A stretch of 64,000 bases of DNA from Algoriphagus boritolerans DSM 17298 = JCM 18970 (lineage in GTDB: Bacteria; Bacteroidota; Bacteroidia; Cytophagales; Cyclobacteriaceae), in the NCBI RefSeq assembly GCF_900108085.1, contig NZ_FNVR01000009.1, positions 78,543 to 142,542 of the forward strand. Direction: 5' to 3'. Below the pieces are notes generated by a model that did no database searches, was not told the DNA's origin, and worked only from the letters and a program-made list of their open reading frames with translations. Made by a program: the position numbers and the translations under genes. Of this stretch, positions 17,604 through 25,180 are shown one piece after another; position 1 is the first letter of the stretch, and each line of letters starts with the position of its first letter.

Positions 17604-18680
17604 ATGAGTCAATCTAAAAATAAAAAATCAGCTACCCGGGAATGGGTTGATGCTTTGGTTTTTGCAGTTGTTGCAGCAAGCTTAATCCGTTGGCTTTTAC
17701 TTGAGCCGTTTACAATACCTACGGCATCCATGGAAAAGTCACTTTTAGTCGGTGATTTTCTATTTGTAAGTAAAATGCACTACGGCACCCGAATCCCCAA
17801 AACCCCACTACAGGTACCCCTGACCCATCAGAAAATCTGGGGAACTGAAATCCCCTCTTATTCTGATGCCATTCAGATTCCCTACCTCAGGCTACCGGGT
17901 TTTAGTGATGTGGAGCGAAATGATGTGGTAGTATTCAATTACCCTGTTGAGTTTGAATACCCCAGCGATTTGAAAACCAATTACATCAAGCGGGCCGTTG
18001 GCATTGCGGGGGATATCGTAGAAGTCAAACAAGGGCAACTGATCGTCAATGGAGAGAATGCCCCAAATCCCGAGGAAATGCAATATTCCTATGATTTGAT
18101 CACCAATAGACCATTGACAGTGGATTTTTTTGCGGATTATGACATCAATCCGGAGAGTTTTATGTCCTTCACCAACGGAGCCGGCTATTTGGTCTTCGGG
18201 ACCGATCAGATGATGGAACGGCTCAAAACCTCTCCGGTAGTCGTCTCGATAAGTAAACGAATCGAAGAACCGGGGGCAAATGACACCTTGATCTTCCCCA
18301 AGGGAGCAAATTACGGGTGGAATAGAGATAATTTCGGTCCCTTACAAATTCCTGCTGAGAATATGACCATCGAAATGACTCCTGACAATGTTCAGCGGTA
18401 TGGTTTTACAATTGAAAAATATGAAGGTCATGATTCGGTTGAAATTCAGGAAGGCACGCTTTTAATCGATGGACAAAAAGTTGAAAGTTACACCTTCAAG
18501 CAGAACTATTATTTCATGATGGGCGACAATCGCCACGATTCGTTGGATTCAAGATTTTGGGGGTTTGTCCCTGAAGACCATATTGTGGGCAAGGCTTGGT
18601 TCCTTTGGCTCTCTCTGGACAAATACGAATCAATGTTCAATAAAATCAGATGGAGTAGATTCCTGAAAGGAATAAATTAA
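17604..18680 (+). CDS. lepB: Signal peptidase I
   Basis: Cleaves signal peptides of exported proteins at the outer face of the inner membrane. It has 358 residues, longer than the E. coli enzyme-like core because of an insert (about 140-270) between the catalytic boxes, as in other Bacteroidota. The nucleophile Ser is in IPTASMEKSLLVGD (about S42) and the general base Lys in NYIKRAVGIAGD (about K129). Box E is MMGDNRHDSLDSRFWGFVP. One N-terminal membrane segment. Confidence 0.96.
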   Translation: MSQSKNKKSATREWVDALVFAVVAASLIRWLLLEPFTIPTASMEKSLLVGDFLFVSKMHYGTRIPKTPLQVPLTHQKIWGTEIPSYSDAIQIPYLRLPGFSDVERNDVVVFNYPVEFEYPSDLKTNYIKRAVGIAGDIVEVKQGQLIVNGENAPNPEEMQYSYDLITNRPLTVDFFADYDINPESFMSFTNGAGYLVFGTDQMMERLKTSPVVVSISKRIEEPGANDTLIFPKGANYGWNRDNFGPLQIPAENMTIEMTPDNVQRYGFTIEKYEGHDSVEIQEGTLLIDGQKVESYTFKQNYYFMMGDNRHDSLDSRFWGFVPEDHIVGKAWFLWLSLDKYESMFNKIRWSRFLKGIN

Positions 18681-18685
18681 GCACT

Positions 18686-18716
18686 AAAAAATCCCGATTT
18701 AATCGGGATTTTTTTT
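18686..18716. terminator. Bidirectional terminator between lepB and ung
   Basis: A 13-bp stem (AAAAAATCCCGAT / ATCGGGATTTTTT) with a 3-nt loop. The right arm reaches the ung stop codon at 18715-18717, so one hairpin serves both convergent genes. Confidence 0.9.
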
Positions 18717-19377
18717 ACCAAATAACAGGTTGGAGATTCTTTTCTACAAGGTATTGATTGGCTTTAGAAAAGTGTTTGCAACCCAAAAATCCCCGATGTG
18801 CTGAGAGTGGGCTGGGATGCGGAGCTTTCAGAATCAGATGTTTGTTTGCATCTATTAATTCCGCTTTTTTCTGAGCGTAGGCCCCCCAAAGCATAAATAC
18901 AACATTACTCCGCTGGCTACTGACGATCTTAATCACCTCATCCGTAAAAGTCTCCCAACCTTGATTTTGATGGGATCCGGCTTGATTTGCCCGTACAGTG
19001 AGTGTCGCATTCAACAAAAATACGCCTTGATTGCTCCACCTTGTCAGATCACCGTTTGGAGGCATGTCTATTCCCAGGTCCGACTTGATTTCTTTAAAGA
19101 TATTTAAAAGACTGGGAGGAAAGGGCACTCCAGGTTTCACAGAAAATGAAAGCCCATGGGCTTGACCAGGACCATGATACGGATCTTGTCCCAGAATGAC
19201 TACCTTCACAGCGTCTAAAGGGCAGTGATTAAACGCATTGAAAATTTCTTTTCCCGGAGGGAAAACCTGATTGACCTGATATTCGTCCTTAACAAAAGAA
19301 ACTAATCGTTGGAAAAAGTTCTTTTCAAAAACATCGCTTAATGCTTTTTTCCAACTATCTTCAATTTTGACTTGCAT
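18715..19377 (-). CDS. ung: Uracil-DNA glycosylase
   Basis: Removes uracil from DNA to start base excision repair. It has 220 residues, the normal family 1 size. The water-activating loop VVILGQDPYHGPGQAHG contains the catalytic Asp (about D65), and the leucine intercalation loop is HPSPLSAHRGFLGC. Convergent with lepB and nearly divergent from apaG, with 58 bp between the two start codons. Confidence 0.97.
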   Translation of the reverse strand: MQVKIEDSWKKALSDVFEKNFFQRLVSFVKDEYQVNQVFPPGKEIFNAFNHCPLDAVKVVILGQDPYHGPGQAHGLSFSVKPGVPFPPSLLNIFKEIKSDLGIDMPPNGDLTRWSNQGVFLLNATLTVRANQAGSHQNQGWETFTDEVIKIVSSQRSNVVFMLWGAYAQKKAELIDANKHLILKAPHPSPLSAHRGFLGCKHFSKANQYLVEKNLQPVIW

Positions 19378-19435
19378 TTATATTGATTTATTCATTTTAA
19401 AATGTAAATTAACTCCCTTTTTAATTCATCATCCA

Positions 19436-19822
19436 ATGGTTATTTCAGTTACAGAAGGAATTAAGGTATGCGTAGAGGTCACTTATCAGGCGGAATTTTC
19501 CAGTCCTCATCAGCATCATTACGTATTTACATACAAGGTAACTATTGAAAATAATAGCCAACATACCTATCAACTCTTAAAAAGAAAATGGCAAATTTTT
19601 GATGCAGCCGAAGAATCCAAAATTGTAGAGGGCAATGGTGTAGTCGGTCAACAACCCATTCGCGAACCCGGTGATTCACATTCCTATGTTTCGGGATGTA
19701 ATCTAAAATCCGGACTGGGAAAAATGAAGGGGTCCTATACCATGGAAAAGCTTTTTGACGGAAAATCTATCGAAGTAGAGGTTCCTGAATTTCAGATGAT
19801 TGCAAACATATTCCATAATTGA
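19436..19822 (+). CDS. apaG: ApaG domain protein
   Basis: 128 residues from the ATG at 19436 (MVISVTEGIKVCVEVTYQ), matching the usual 125-128; an upstream in-frame ATG at 19367 would overlap ung and is less likely. The immunoglobulin-like fold pattern is clear: VFTYKVTIENNSQHTYQLLKRKW, EGNGVVGQQPIREPGDSHSY and GSYTME. ApaG is loosely tied to cobalt/magnesium resistance and Ap4A metabolism; its biochemical role is not settled. Confidence 0.93.
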   Translation: MVISVTEGIKVCVEVTYQAEFSSPHQHHYVFTYKVTIENNSQHTYQLLKRKWQIFDAAEESKIVEGNGVVGQQPIREPGDSHSYVSGCNLKSGLGKMKGSYTMEKLFDGKSIEVEVPEFQMIANIFHN

Positions 19823-20603
19823 TTTGAGGGATTGGTTTTTTTTAGCCAAGGCGTATTTTGGCTATTGGTTAAAAAAAGAAGATCGGTTCAGTCAGCAGTC
19901 GCCTTTTGTTTTTGACCTATACAGCGGATTGATCCAATTTTTAAAAGCCAAGAAAAAAGGAAACCTTGAGCTCGAACTGTTCAGGAATTCCCTATTGAAG
20001 GACTATACCAAGATTGAAGTATTGGATCTGGGTGCAGGATCAAAAAAAGCACCTCATTCGGTTCGGCAGGTAGCAGAAATCACCCGATTTTCAACCAGTG
20101 GAATTAAATTTTGTCAACTCTATCAGTTTTTTTGTAGGCTGACTCCAGCTGAACAAGTGATTGAACTGGGCACCTGTGTGGGTATTTCTACCAGATACCT
20201 TAGCAAAGTTACCAAAGGCAAACTTTATACTTTGGAGGGTTCGCCGGAAATCCAAAAAGTAGCCACTCGCAACCCAAAACCCCATCATACTGAATTTATC
20301 TTGGGACCTATCCATGAAACGCTCCCCACCCTTCTATCCCAAATACCAAAAGTGGATTTCGCATTGATTGATGCAAATCATACCTACGAAGGCACAATTT
20401 TCTCTTTTAATTCTATACTTAAAAAAGCACATCCCAAAACAATAATAGCAATCGGTGACATTCATTGGACACCTGAAATGGACCGTGCCTGGAAAGAGAT
20501 AAAAACTAATCCCAGCGTCAAACTTACTTTTGACTTTTTCGAGTGCGGGATAGTTTTATTTGAATATCCGGGGGGAAAAGTAGATTTAATCTTAGATATC
20601 TAA
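19800..20603 (+). CDS. Class I SAM-dependent methyltransferase
   Basis: Up to 267 residues. The glycine-rich SAM loop is VIELGTCVGISTRYLS, with LYTLEGSPE as motif II and FALIDANHTYEGT as the post-II acidic strand, a pattern like catechol/caffeoyl O-methyltransferases. A second Rossmann-like stretch, VLDLGAGSKKA, lies earlier. There is no ATG near the N-terminus: candidates are TTG at 19800, inside apaG, and TTG at 19824, just after the apaG stop. Substrate unknown. Its 3' end overlaps the convergent methyltransferase gene by 12 bp. Confidence 0.82.
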   Translation: MQTYSIIDLRDWFFLAKAYFGYWLKKEDRFSQQSPFVFDLYSGLIQFLKAKKKGNLELELFRNSLLKDYTKIEVLDLGAGSKKAPHSVRQVAEITRFSTSGIKFCQLYQFFCRLTPAEQVIELGTCVGISTRYLSKVTKGKLYTLEGSPEIQKVATRNPKPHHTEFILGPIHETLPTLLSQIPKVDFALIDANHTYEGTIFSFNSILKKAHPKTIIAIGDIHWTPEMDRAWKEIKTNPSVKLTFDFFECGIVLFEYPGGKVDLILDI

Positions 20604-21182
20604 CTTTCTCAACTTAATAAAAATCTCAGAACCCATCCTCGCAGGGATGGAATTATAGCAAAGTTCAAATTTTTCAAACTCAAAATACGGTTCAAAATAC
20701 GCCTTATATTCACCTTCACTACCTCCAAAAGGAGGGCCTTCCGTGCTGAACGTTCTATTAAACAAAACCCCAACCAGCCTTCCATTTGGCTTTAATAATT
20801 GATGCATCTTTTTCGCATAGTTGCCCCTAAGCTTGGGATCAAGTGCACAGAAAAACGTCTGTTCCAAAATCAGATCGTAGCTTCCTGTGTGATCAAAGAA
20901 GTCCTGATGAAAAACTTGATTGGCAGGGAATGAAGGGTTTTTATCGATAAACTCCTTAATCGGAAGGATAGAAATATCCAGAAGATGAATGTTTTGAAAG
21001 CCCAAATCCCAAGCTGAGGCTACTTCATGGGCATTTCCGGCTCCGGGAACGAGAATAGAAAGGGTTTTAGTATCAAGTTGGCAAAGATATTGATAAAGTG
21101 GAGGGGAAGGAAATCCAATGTCCCATCCGGTATATCCATTTTGGTAACGGGAAGACCAGAATTCTTCGTCTAAGTTCTGCAT
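20592..21182 (-). CDS. Methyltransferase of the TPMT (thiopurine S-methyltransferase-like) family
   Basis: 196 residues from the ATG at 21182 (MQNLDEEFWSSRYQNG); an ATG at 21200 would add six residues. FWSSRYQNGYTGWDIGFPSPPL is the family opening (about 8-29), quoted here as WDIGFPSPPL. The SAM loop is ILVPGAGNAHEV, and LILEQTFFCALDP and VGVLFNRTF follow. Relatives methylate thiols, selenide or halides; the substrate here is unknown. The start lies only 27 bp from the divergent coiled-coil gene. Confidence 0.88.
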   Translation of the reverse strand: MQNLDEEFWSSRYQNGYTGWDIGFPSPPLYQYLCQLDTKTLSILVPGAGNAHEVASAWDLGFQNIHLLDISILPIKEFIDKNPSFPANQVFHQDFFDHTGSYDLILEQTFFCALDPKLRGNYAKKMHQLLKPNGRLVGVLFNRTFSTEGPPFGGSEGEYKAYFEPYFEFEKFELCYNSIPARMGSEIFIKLRKLDI

Positions 21183-21209
21183 ATCACAAGCCCTTAACAA
21201 TTTTAAATT

Positions 21210-22139
21210 ATGAGCACTAATTTCGAAAAGGAATCCGGTTCAAAAAAAGATCAGAATAAGAACATCATTATTATTGTTCTTGTTTTATTAGTCATTATCA
21301 GCGGCATCAAGCTCTACACGGACTATGTGGACCGGACAAAAAAAACCGAAGAAATACTTCTCCTTTCAACAGAAAATAACGAGTTGAACCAAAGGCTGGA
21401 TTCTGTAACCTATCAACTCAACCTCAGAATCCAAGAAATTGAAAAACTTGGGGGTGATATCCAAGCTTTGGAGGCAGTGAGAGACCAATTGATCGCAGAG
21501 CGAAATTCTACCCGCCAACGAAGTTCCTCCGAAATTGCAGCTTTGAATGGGAAAATCACAAATCTAAATGGCTTGATTGCTCAGAAAGATCAGGAAATCC
21601 TGGAATTAAGAGCGGCGAACCAACAGCTGTTTGCAGAGAACGAGGATTTGAAAACCACCCAGGCTGAAATTGAAGAAGAAGTAGTCCAACTCAATATTCA
21701 GAAACAAGACCTGCAAGCCAAAGTCGACGTTGCTTCGATGCTGAAAGCTGAAAACATAACCATTGCAGCTGTAAATTCACGGGGAAAAGAACGAATCGAA
21801 ACGACCAAAGATTTCAGAAACCGACAAATTGAACGACTGAAAGTGAGCTTTAACATCGCAGATAACAAAGTCGCTGAGAAAGGCCCAAGAAATGTCTATG
21901 TACAAGTATTGGACGGTAACGCCCAGCCGATTTTCGATGTGGCAAAAGGTTCAGGCACCTTCATGATCGATGGAGTAGAACAATTTTACACCGTAAAACA
22001 GGACATTATTTTTGATAATTCGGAGCAAGAATTAACATTCTATTATGAAAAAGGATCTGATTATTCCTCAGGAAACCATGAGGTAAGAATATTTGTAGAC
22101 AACTATCAGGTTGGTTCAAAGACCTTTACAGTAAAATAA
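21210..22139 (+). CDS. Single-pass membrane protein with long coiled coil and C-terminal beta domain
   Basis: 309 residues. After a short charged cytoplasmic N-terminus there is one membrane segment (about 19-36, IIIIVLVLLVIISGIKLY), a coiled coil of about 130 residues (about 45-175, rich in Leu/Glu/Gln heptads) and a compact C-terminal domain (VSFNIADNKVAEKGPRNVYV to SKTFTVK). Similar proteins are conserved in Bacteroidota without an assigned function; the layout suggests an envelope spacer or scaffold. A strong terminator follows. Confidence 0.8.
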   Translation: MSTNFEKESGSKKDQNKNIIIIVLVLLVIISGIKLYTDYVDRTKKTEEILLLSTENNELNQRLDSVTYQLNLRIQEIEKLGGDIQALEAVRDQLIAERNSTRQRSSSEIAALNGKITNLNGLIAQKDQEILELRAANQQLFAENEDLKTTQAEIEEEVVQLNIQKQDLQAKVDVASMLKAENITIAAVNSRGKERIETTKDFRNRQIERLKVSFNIADNKVAEKGPRNVYVQVLDGNAQPIFDVAKGSGTFMIDGVEQFYTVKQDIIFDNSEQELTFYYEKGSDYSSGNHEVRIFVDNYQVGSKTFTVK

Positions 22140-22152
22140 TCAAAAGCGCCCC

Positions 22153-22181
22153 AAAAAAGCCTCCTTTTTGGAGGCTTTTTT
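22153..22181 (+). terminator. Terminator after the coiled-coil gene
   Basis: AAAAAAGCCTCC / GGAGGCTTTTTT stem with a TTTTT loop. Confidence 0.9.
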
Positions 22182-22212
22182 GATTTATAGCTATAGGGAA
22201 TCGCGACAATGA

Positions 22213-22244
22213 TTTGGATTACAGCGGCATTTACTCTACTTTTG
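22213..22244 (+). promoter_or_regulatory. Promoter of rpsF-rpsR-rplI
   Basis: TTTG (22213-22216), exactly 20 nt, then TACTTTTG (22237-22244): a full match to the Bacteroidota housekeeping consensus. The start point would be near 22251, about 32 nt before the rpsF ATG. Confidence 0.8.
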
Positions 22245-22282
22245 CGGTCTGTTTATTCAAATTCCTTAAACACATTAAAAAA

Positions 22283-22648
22283 ATGTTCCAAAGAAATTAT
22301 GAGACGGTATTCATTTTAACTCCCGTTTTGTCTGATGTTCAGATGAAGGATACCGTCGACAAGTTTGTAAGCTTGTTAAAAGAAGAGGGGGCAGATGTTA
22401 TCAATGTGGAGAACTGGGGTCTTAAAAAAATGGCATACACCATTGAAAAAAAGACAACAGGGTTTTACGTGCTGGTAGAGTTCAAGGCCGATCCCACTAT
22501 CATCCGCAAGTTTGAGCTTGAGCTTAGACGCGATGAGAAAGTGATGCGATTCTTGACTACTGTGTTGGACAAGCATTCAATTGCTTACGCTGACAGAAGA
22601 AGAAAAGGAGAGTTTAACAAAAAAGTAGAAGTTAAAGAGGAAGCCTAA
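22283..22648 (+). CDS. rpsF: 30S ribosomal protein S6
   Basis: 121 residues from the ATG at 22283 ([18 protein letters not shown]). A longer frame from 22214 would overlap the promoter and add 23 residues foreign to S6. The conserved NYETVFIL start, [22 protein letters not shown] and [17 protein letters not shown] are present. S6 binds S18 on the 30S platform, and the two genes overlap by one base (TAATG). Confidence 0.97.
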   Translation: MFQRNYETVFILTPVLSDVQMKDTVDKFVSLLKEEGADVINVENWGLKKMAYTIEKKTTGFYVLVEFKADPTIIRKFELELRRDEKVMRFLTTVLDKHSIAYADRRRKGEFNKKVEVKEEA

Positions 22649-22899
22649 TGACACTAGTAAACGAACCCATCAACAGAGGCGAAATCAGGAAGAAATATTG
22701 CCGATTCAAGAAGCACGGTATCAAGTATATCGACTACAAGGATCCCAACTTCCTTTTAAAATTCGTAAACGAGCAAGGTAAAATCCTTCCGAGAAGACTT
22801 ACCGGTAACTCTGCGAAATACCAGAGAAAAGTAGCCCAAGCTATCAAAAAAGCAAGACATTTGGCTTTGTTGCCATTCGTAACCGATGGTTTGAAATAA
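22648..22899 (+). CDS. rpsR: 30S ribosomal protein S18
   Basis: 83 residues. [22 protein letters not shown] and the core [31 protein letters not shown] (about 49-79), with RHLALLPF at the C-terminal end, are typical S18. It overlaps rpsF by one base, which fits balanced synthesis of the S6:S18 pair. The zinc-binding cysteines of some S18 forms are absent apart from one Cys (KKYCRF). Confidence 0.97.
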   Translation: MTLVNEPINRGEIRKKYCRFKKHGIKYIDYKDPNFLLKFVNEQGKILPRRLTGNSAKYQRKVAQAIKKARHLALLPFVTDGLK

Positions 22900-22938
22900 T
22901 TCGGTCTTGTATCGTTCAATCACAAAAGATCATTACAA

Positions 22939-23382
22939 ATGGATATCATTCTAAAAACAGACATAAAAGGTCTTGGATACAAAAACGACCTAGTAGTAGT
23001 AAAACCTGGGTATGGTAGGAATTACTTAATTCCTCAGGGCTTTGCAGTCTTGGCTACAGACTCAAACAGAAAAATTCTTGCTGAAAACATCAAGCAGGCA
23101 GCTCATAAAGCTGAAAAGATCAAAACTGAAGCTGAAAATATTGCTGCACAGCTTGCTGATGTTACCCTTGACATCAAAGCTAAAATTGGCGATTCTGGAA
23201 AAATCTTCGGAAAGGTAACTACGCTTCAGATTTCTGATGCACTAGCTACCCAGGGTTTTGTAATTGACAGAAAGAAAATATCAATCGGAGTACCTGTAAA
23301 TGGTGCAGGTGAATTTTCAGCTGACATTGATCTTCACAGAGAAGTAAAAACAAAAGTTAAGTTTATTGTCTCCGGAGAATAA
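22939..23382 (+). CDS. rplI: 50S ribosomal protein L9
   Basis: 147 residues with the standard two-domain layout. The N-terminal RNA-binding domain has MDIILKTDIKGLGYKNDLVVVKPGYGRNYLIP (about 1-32), recognisable by VVVKPGYGRNYLIP. A long connecting helix and the C-terminal domain (GKIFGKVTTLQISDAL) follow. Last gene of the ribosomal operon, ended by a perfect hairpin. Confidence 0.97.
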   Translation: MDIILKTDIKGLGYKNDLVVVKPGYGRNYLIPQGFAVLATDSNRKILAENIKQAAHKAEKIKTEAENIAAQLADVTLDIKAKIGDSGKIFGKVTTLQISDALATQGFVIDRKKISIGVPVNGAGEFSADIDLHREVKTKVKFIVSGE

Positions 23383-23392
23383 ATTAATCTTA

Positions 23393-23435
23393 AAACCAAA
23401 AAAAGCTCGCTGAAACAGCGAGCTTTTTTTGGTTT
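23393..23435. terminator. Perfect bidirectional terminator after rplI
   Basis: A 20-bp perfect stem with an AAA loop; the arms carry a 7-A tract on the left and a 7-T tract on the right. The right arm reaches the stop codon of the convergent small gene. It can terminate transcription from both sides. Confidence 0.92.
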
Positions 23436-23676
23436 AAGCCAACGCTTTTTCCAGATCTTCTACCAATTTTTTCGATACTGACTTTGCATTTTTCTCCCGA
23501 GCCCCTTTGAATGCAGCCAATGCTTGGGATGCCTTTTCAATGACTCCGACAGGATTTTGGTCATTTTGAAAACTTACCCAACACCAACTGAGATCAGCCG
23601 CCAAATCTGCATGCTTTAATTTCCCTAATTTTTCAATGACTTCAGCCACCAGTTTTTCCATTTTTTCCGCCTTCAT
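23434..23676 (-). CDS. Small helical protein of unknown function
   Basis: 80 residues from the ATG at 23676 (MKAEKMEKLVAEVIEKLGK); a second ATG five codons in is also possible. The composition predicts an almost all-helical cytosolic protein. The middle segment HADLAADLSWCWVSFQNDQNP is distinctive, with two Trp flanking a Cys. I do not recognise the family. Convergent with rplI, sharing its terminator. Confidence 0.72.
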   Translation of the reverse strand: MKAEKMEKLVAEVIEKLGKLKHADLAADLSWCWVSFQNDQNPVGVIEKASQALAAFKGAREKNAKSVSKKLVEDLEKALA

Positions 23677-23925
23677 AGCACAATATAATTTTAGTTTAGT
23701 TTTCAAATTTGAAACAAAACAATACAAATATTTTCATTCAATCAATACAACTAGATAAAAGTTAATAAAAAGACAAATTTCAATCGATTTCGTTCTTAAT
23801 ATATTCGTAGGTCTTACTTCTCCTAGGGTAAATTTCTGAGTTATACTAATCGCTTCCCCAGAAACACTTTTTCTACCTGAATGCAAGTAAATTACGACTC
23901 AACTTCAAAAATCTTTAACAGGCCA

Positions 23926-23957
23926 TTTGGAAAAAATAAGTCAAGAATCTACCTTTG
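23926..23957 (+). promoter_or_regulatory. Promoter of tRNA-Gln
   Basis: TTTG (23926-23929), exactly 20 nt, then TACCTTTG (23950-23957), the same spacing as the rpsF promoter. It lies 41 bp before the mature tRNA 5' end. The remaining part of the gap 23677-23925 shows no gene. Confidence 0.78.
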
Positions 23958-23998
23958 TGACACTTTAAGAAAAACGATGTTTTTCTAATGATCAAAAT

Positions 23999-24071
23999 TG
24001 GCTGATGGTGTAACTGGCAACACGTCTGATTTTGGTTCAGAAGAGTCCAGGTTCGAGCCCTGGTCGGCCAA
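23999..24071 (+). tRNA. tRNA-Gln (anticodon TTG)
   Basis: 73 nt. The 7-bp acceptor stem TGGCTGA / TCGGCCA (one G-T pair) is followed by discriminator A. The anticodon stem TCTGA / TCAGA encloses loop TTTTGGT with anticodon TTG. The T-arm contains GGTTCGAGCCC. CCA is not encoded. It starts with T (U1-A72), a known feature of tRNA-Gln. Confidence 0.96.
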
Positions 24072-24073
24072 CA

Positions 24074-24107
24074 AAAGCTTCCCGTTCAAGGGAAGCTTTT
24101 TTATTTT
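24074..24107 (+). terminator. Terminator after tRNA-Gln
   Basis: AAAAGCTTCCC / GGGAAGCTTTT stem, loop GTTCAA, then a T-rich tract that extends into the stop codon region of the convergent EcsC gene at 24101. Confidence 0.85.
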
Positions 24108-24871
24108 ATCGGCTTTACCTCAGTTGAATCAATATGGTCTTGATTCATTTTTAAAAGTCTCAACCGATAGGCATTCATGGCAAATTGACCTAAGTGCTCG
24201 GTAAGTTTATAATTGGCGATTGCCCCCACTCCTGCTCCAATGATTGGAACCAGCTGAGCAAGCTTAGCCAAATCAATGTAATCCCGGTAATCCAATTGAA
24301 ATGTCCTCCAGTCAAAGTCTTTCATTTCCTTGGGCAAGTCGTTTCGGAAATCCTCCCAATTTTCAATCAACCCCACCAGTTCATTTCGTCGTTTTTGGTC
24401 TGAAAAGCTGAGCTGAAAGATGTAAAGCAGAAACAAGCGCTCATGATAATCTTTGGTATTCGCACCATAGAGCGCTGCAATATCAAACAGCATTTTCATC
24501 TTGATTGTCAAAAAAGCAGGGAAATCCACGAATCCCAATAAAATCCCACCTGCGCCGGTAATTGCCCCCTCAGCAGAAGCTGTATTTCGATACCACTTGA
24601 TTCGCTCCCGAACCCTATTTTCACGAATCATAAGATTCAGGCTTTGGTCTGCTTTTGGAACGATCCAAGCAGAACCTGTGATTACGGCTTTCACCATATT
24701 TTCAATTGCAACTGTTATGGCTTTATGGATCTTTTCAGGGATGATCGAATTGATCTTGCCTTGTACCCCATGAGTCATCCGACTGAATAAGCCAGGAGGT
24801 TTTTTTAACTCATACAGCCAAAGCCCAACTTCCGCATCAATGTAGTGCTGATATGAATCCATCCTTTTCAT
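24101..24871 (-). CDS. EcsC family protein
   Basis: 256 residues; an ATG three codons in is an alternative start. The central AEGAITGAGGILLGFVDFPAFLTIKMKMLFDIAALYG (about 101-137), with the amphipathic glycine-rich GAITGAGGILLG, and the later LVPIIGAGVGAIANYKLTEHLG are typical of the EcsC family. Members are membrane-associated and named for a gene near an ABC transporter in Bacillus; the function is unknown. It is not next to a transporter here. Confidence 0.88.
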   Translation of the reverse strand: MKRMDSYQHYIDAEVGLWLYELKKPPGLFSRMTHGVQGKINSIIPEKIHKAITVAIENMVKAVITGSAWIVPKADQSLNLMIRENRVRERIKWYRNTASAEGAITGAGGILLGFVDFPAFLTIKMKMLFDIAALYGANTKDYHERLFLLYIFQLSFSDQKRRNELVGLIENWEDFRNDLPKEMKDFDWRTFQLDYRDYIDLAKLAQLVPIIGAGVGAIANYKLTEHLGQFAMNAYRLRLLKMNQDHIDSTEVKPIK

Positions 24872-25180
24872 TCTATAGATAAATAAATCTTATTTTTGGT
24901 GTTTGCCAATTCTTGAATACTTCCTCATCTTCATCACTGCCCGTAGTAAGCTAAAGACCTATGCATCTTTTTTCAAAACGCTCTTTAGGTTTCCTTGTAA
25001 GATTAATCCGATATATGAATTAGGTTTTGTATGAGTCTATCCCGACGAATATCGGAAAGAACCTTTGGCGCAAAAAATCAGGCTTTTTGGATACCAAGGC
25101 TAGCATATCCAAGCTGACTCCTATCGTAGCGACTGAATTTGAAGCAGTTTATCTTCATTATAGAGTCTCTAATGGTTTGA
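24872..25180. other. Intergenic region without a recognised element
   Basis: 309 bp between the EcsC gene start and the end of the kinase/cyclase gene. It holds only a weak CCGA / TCGG hairpin near 25050, without a T-run. No promoter match with both boxes and no credible gene. Confidence 0.5.

Noticed and set aside
24101..24871. EcsC gene as part of an ABC transporter operon
   Set aside because: No transporter genes are adjacent; neighbours are a tRNA and a signalling gene.
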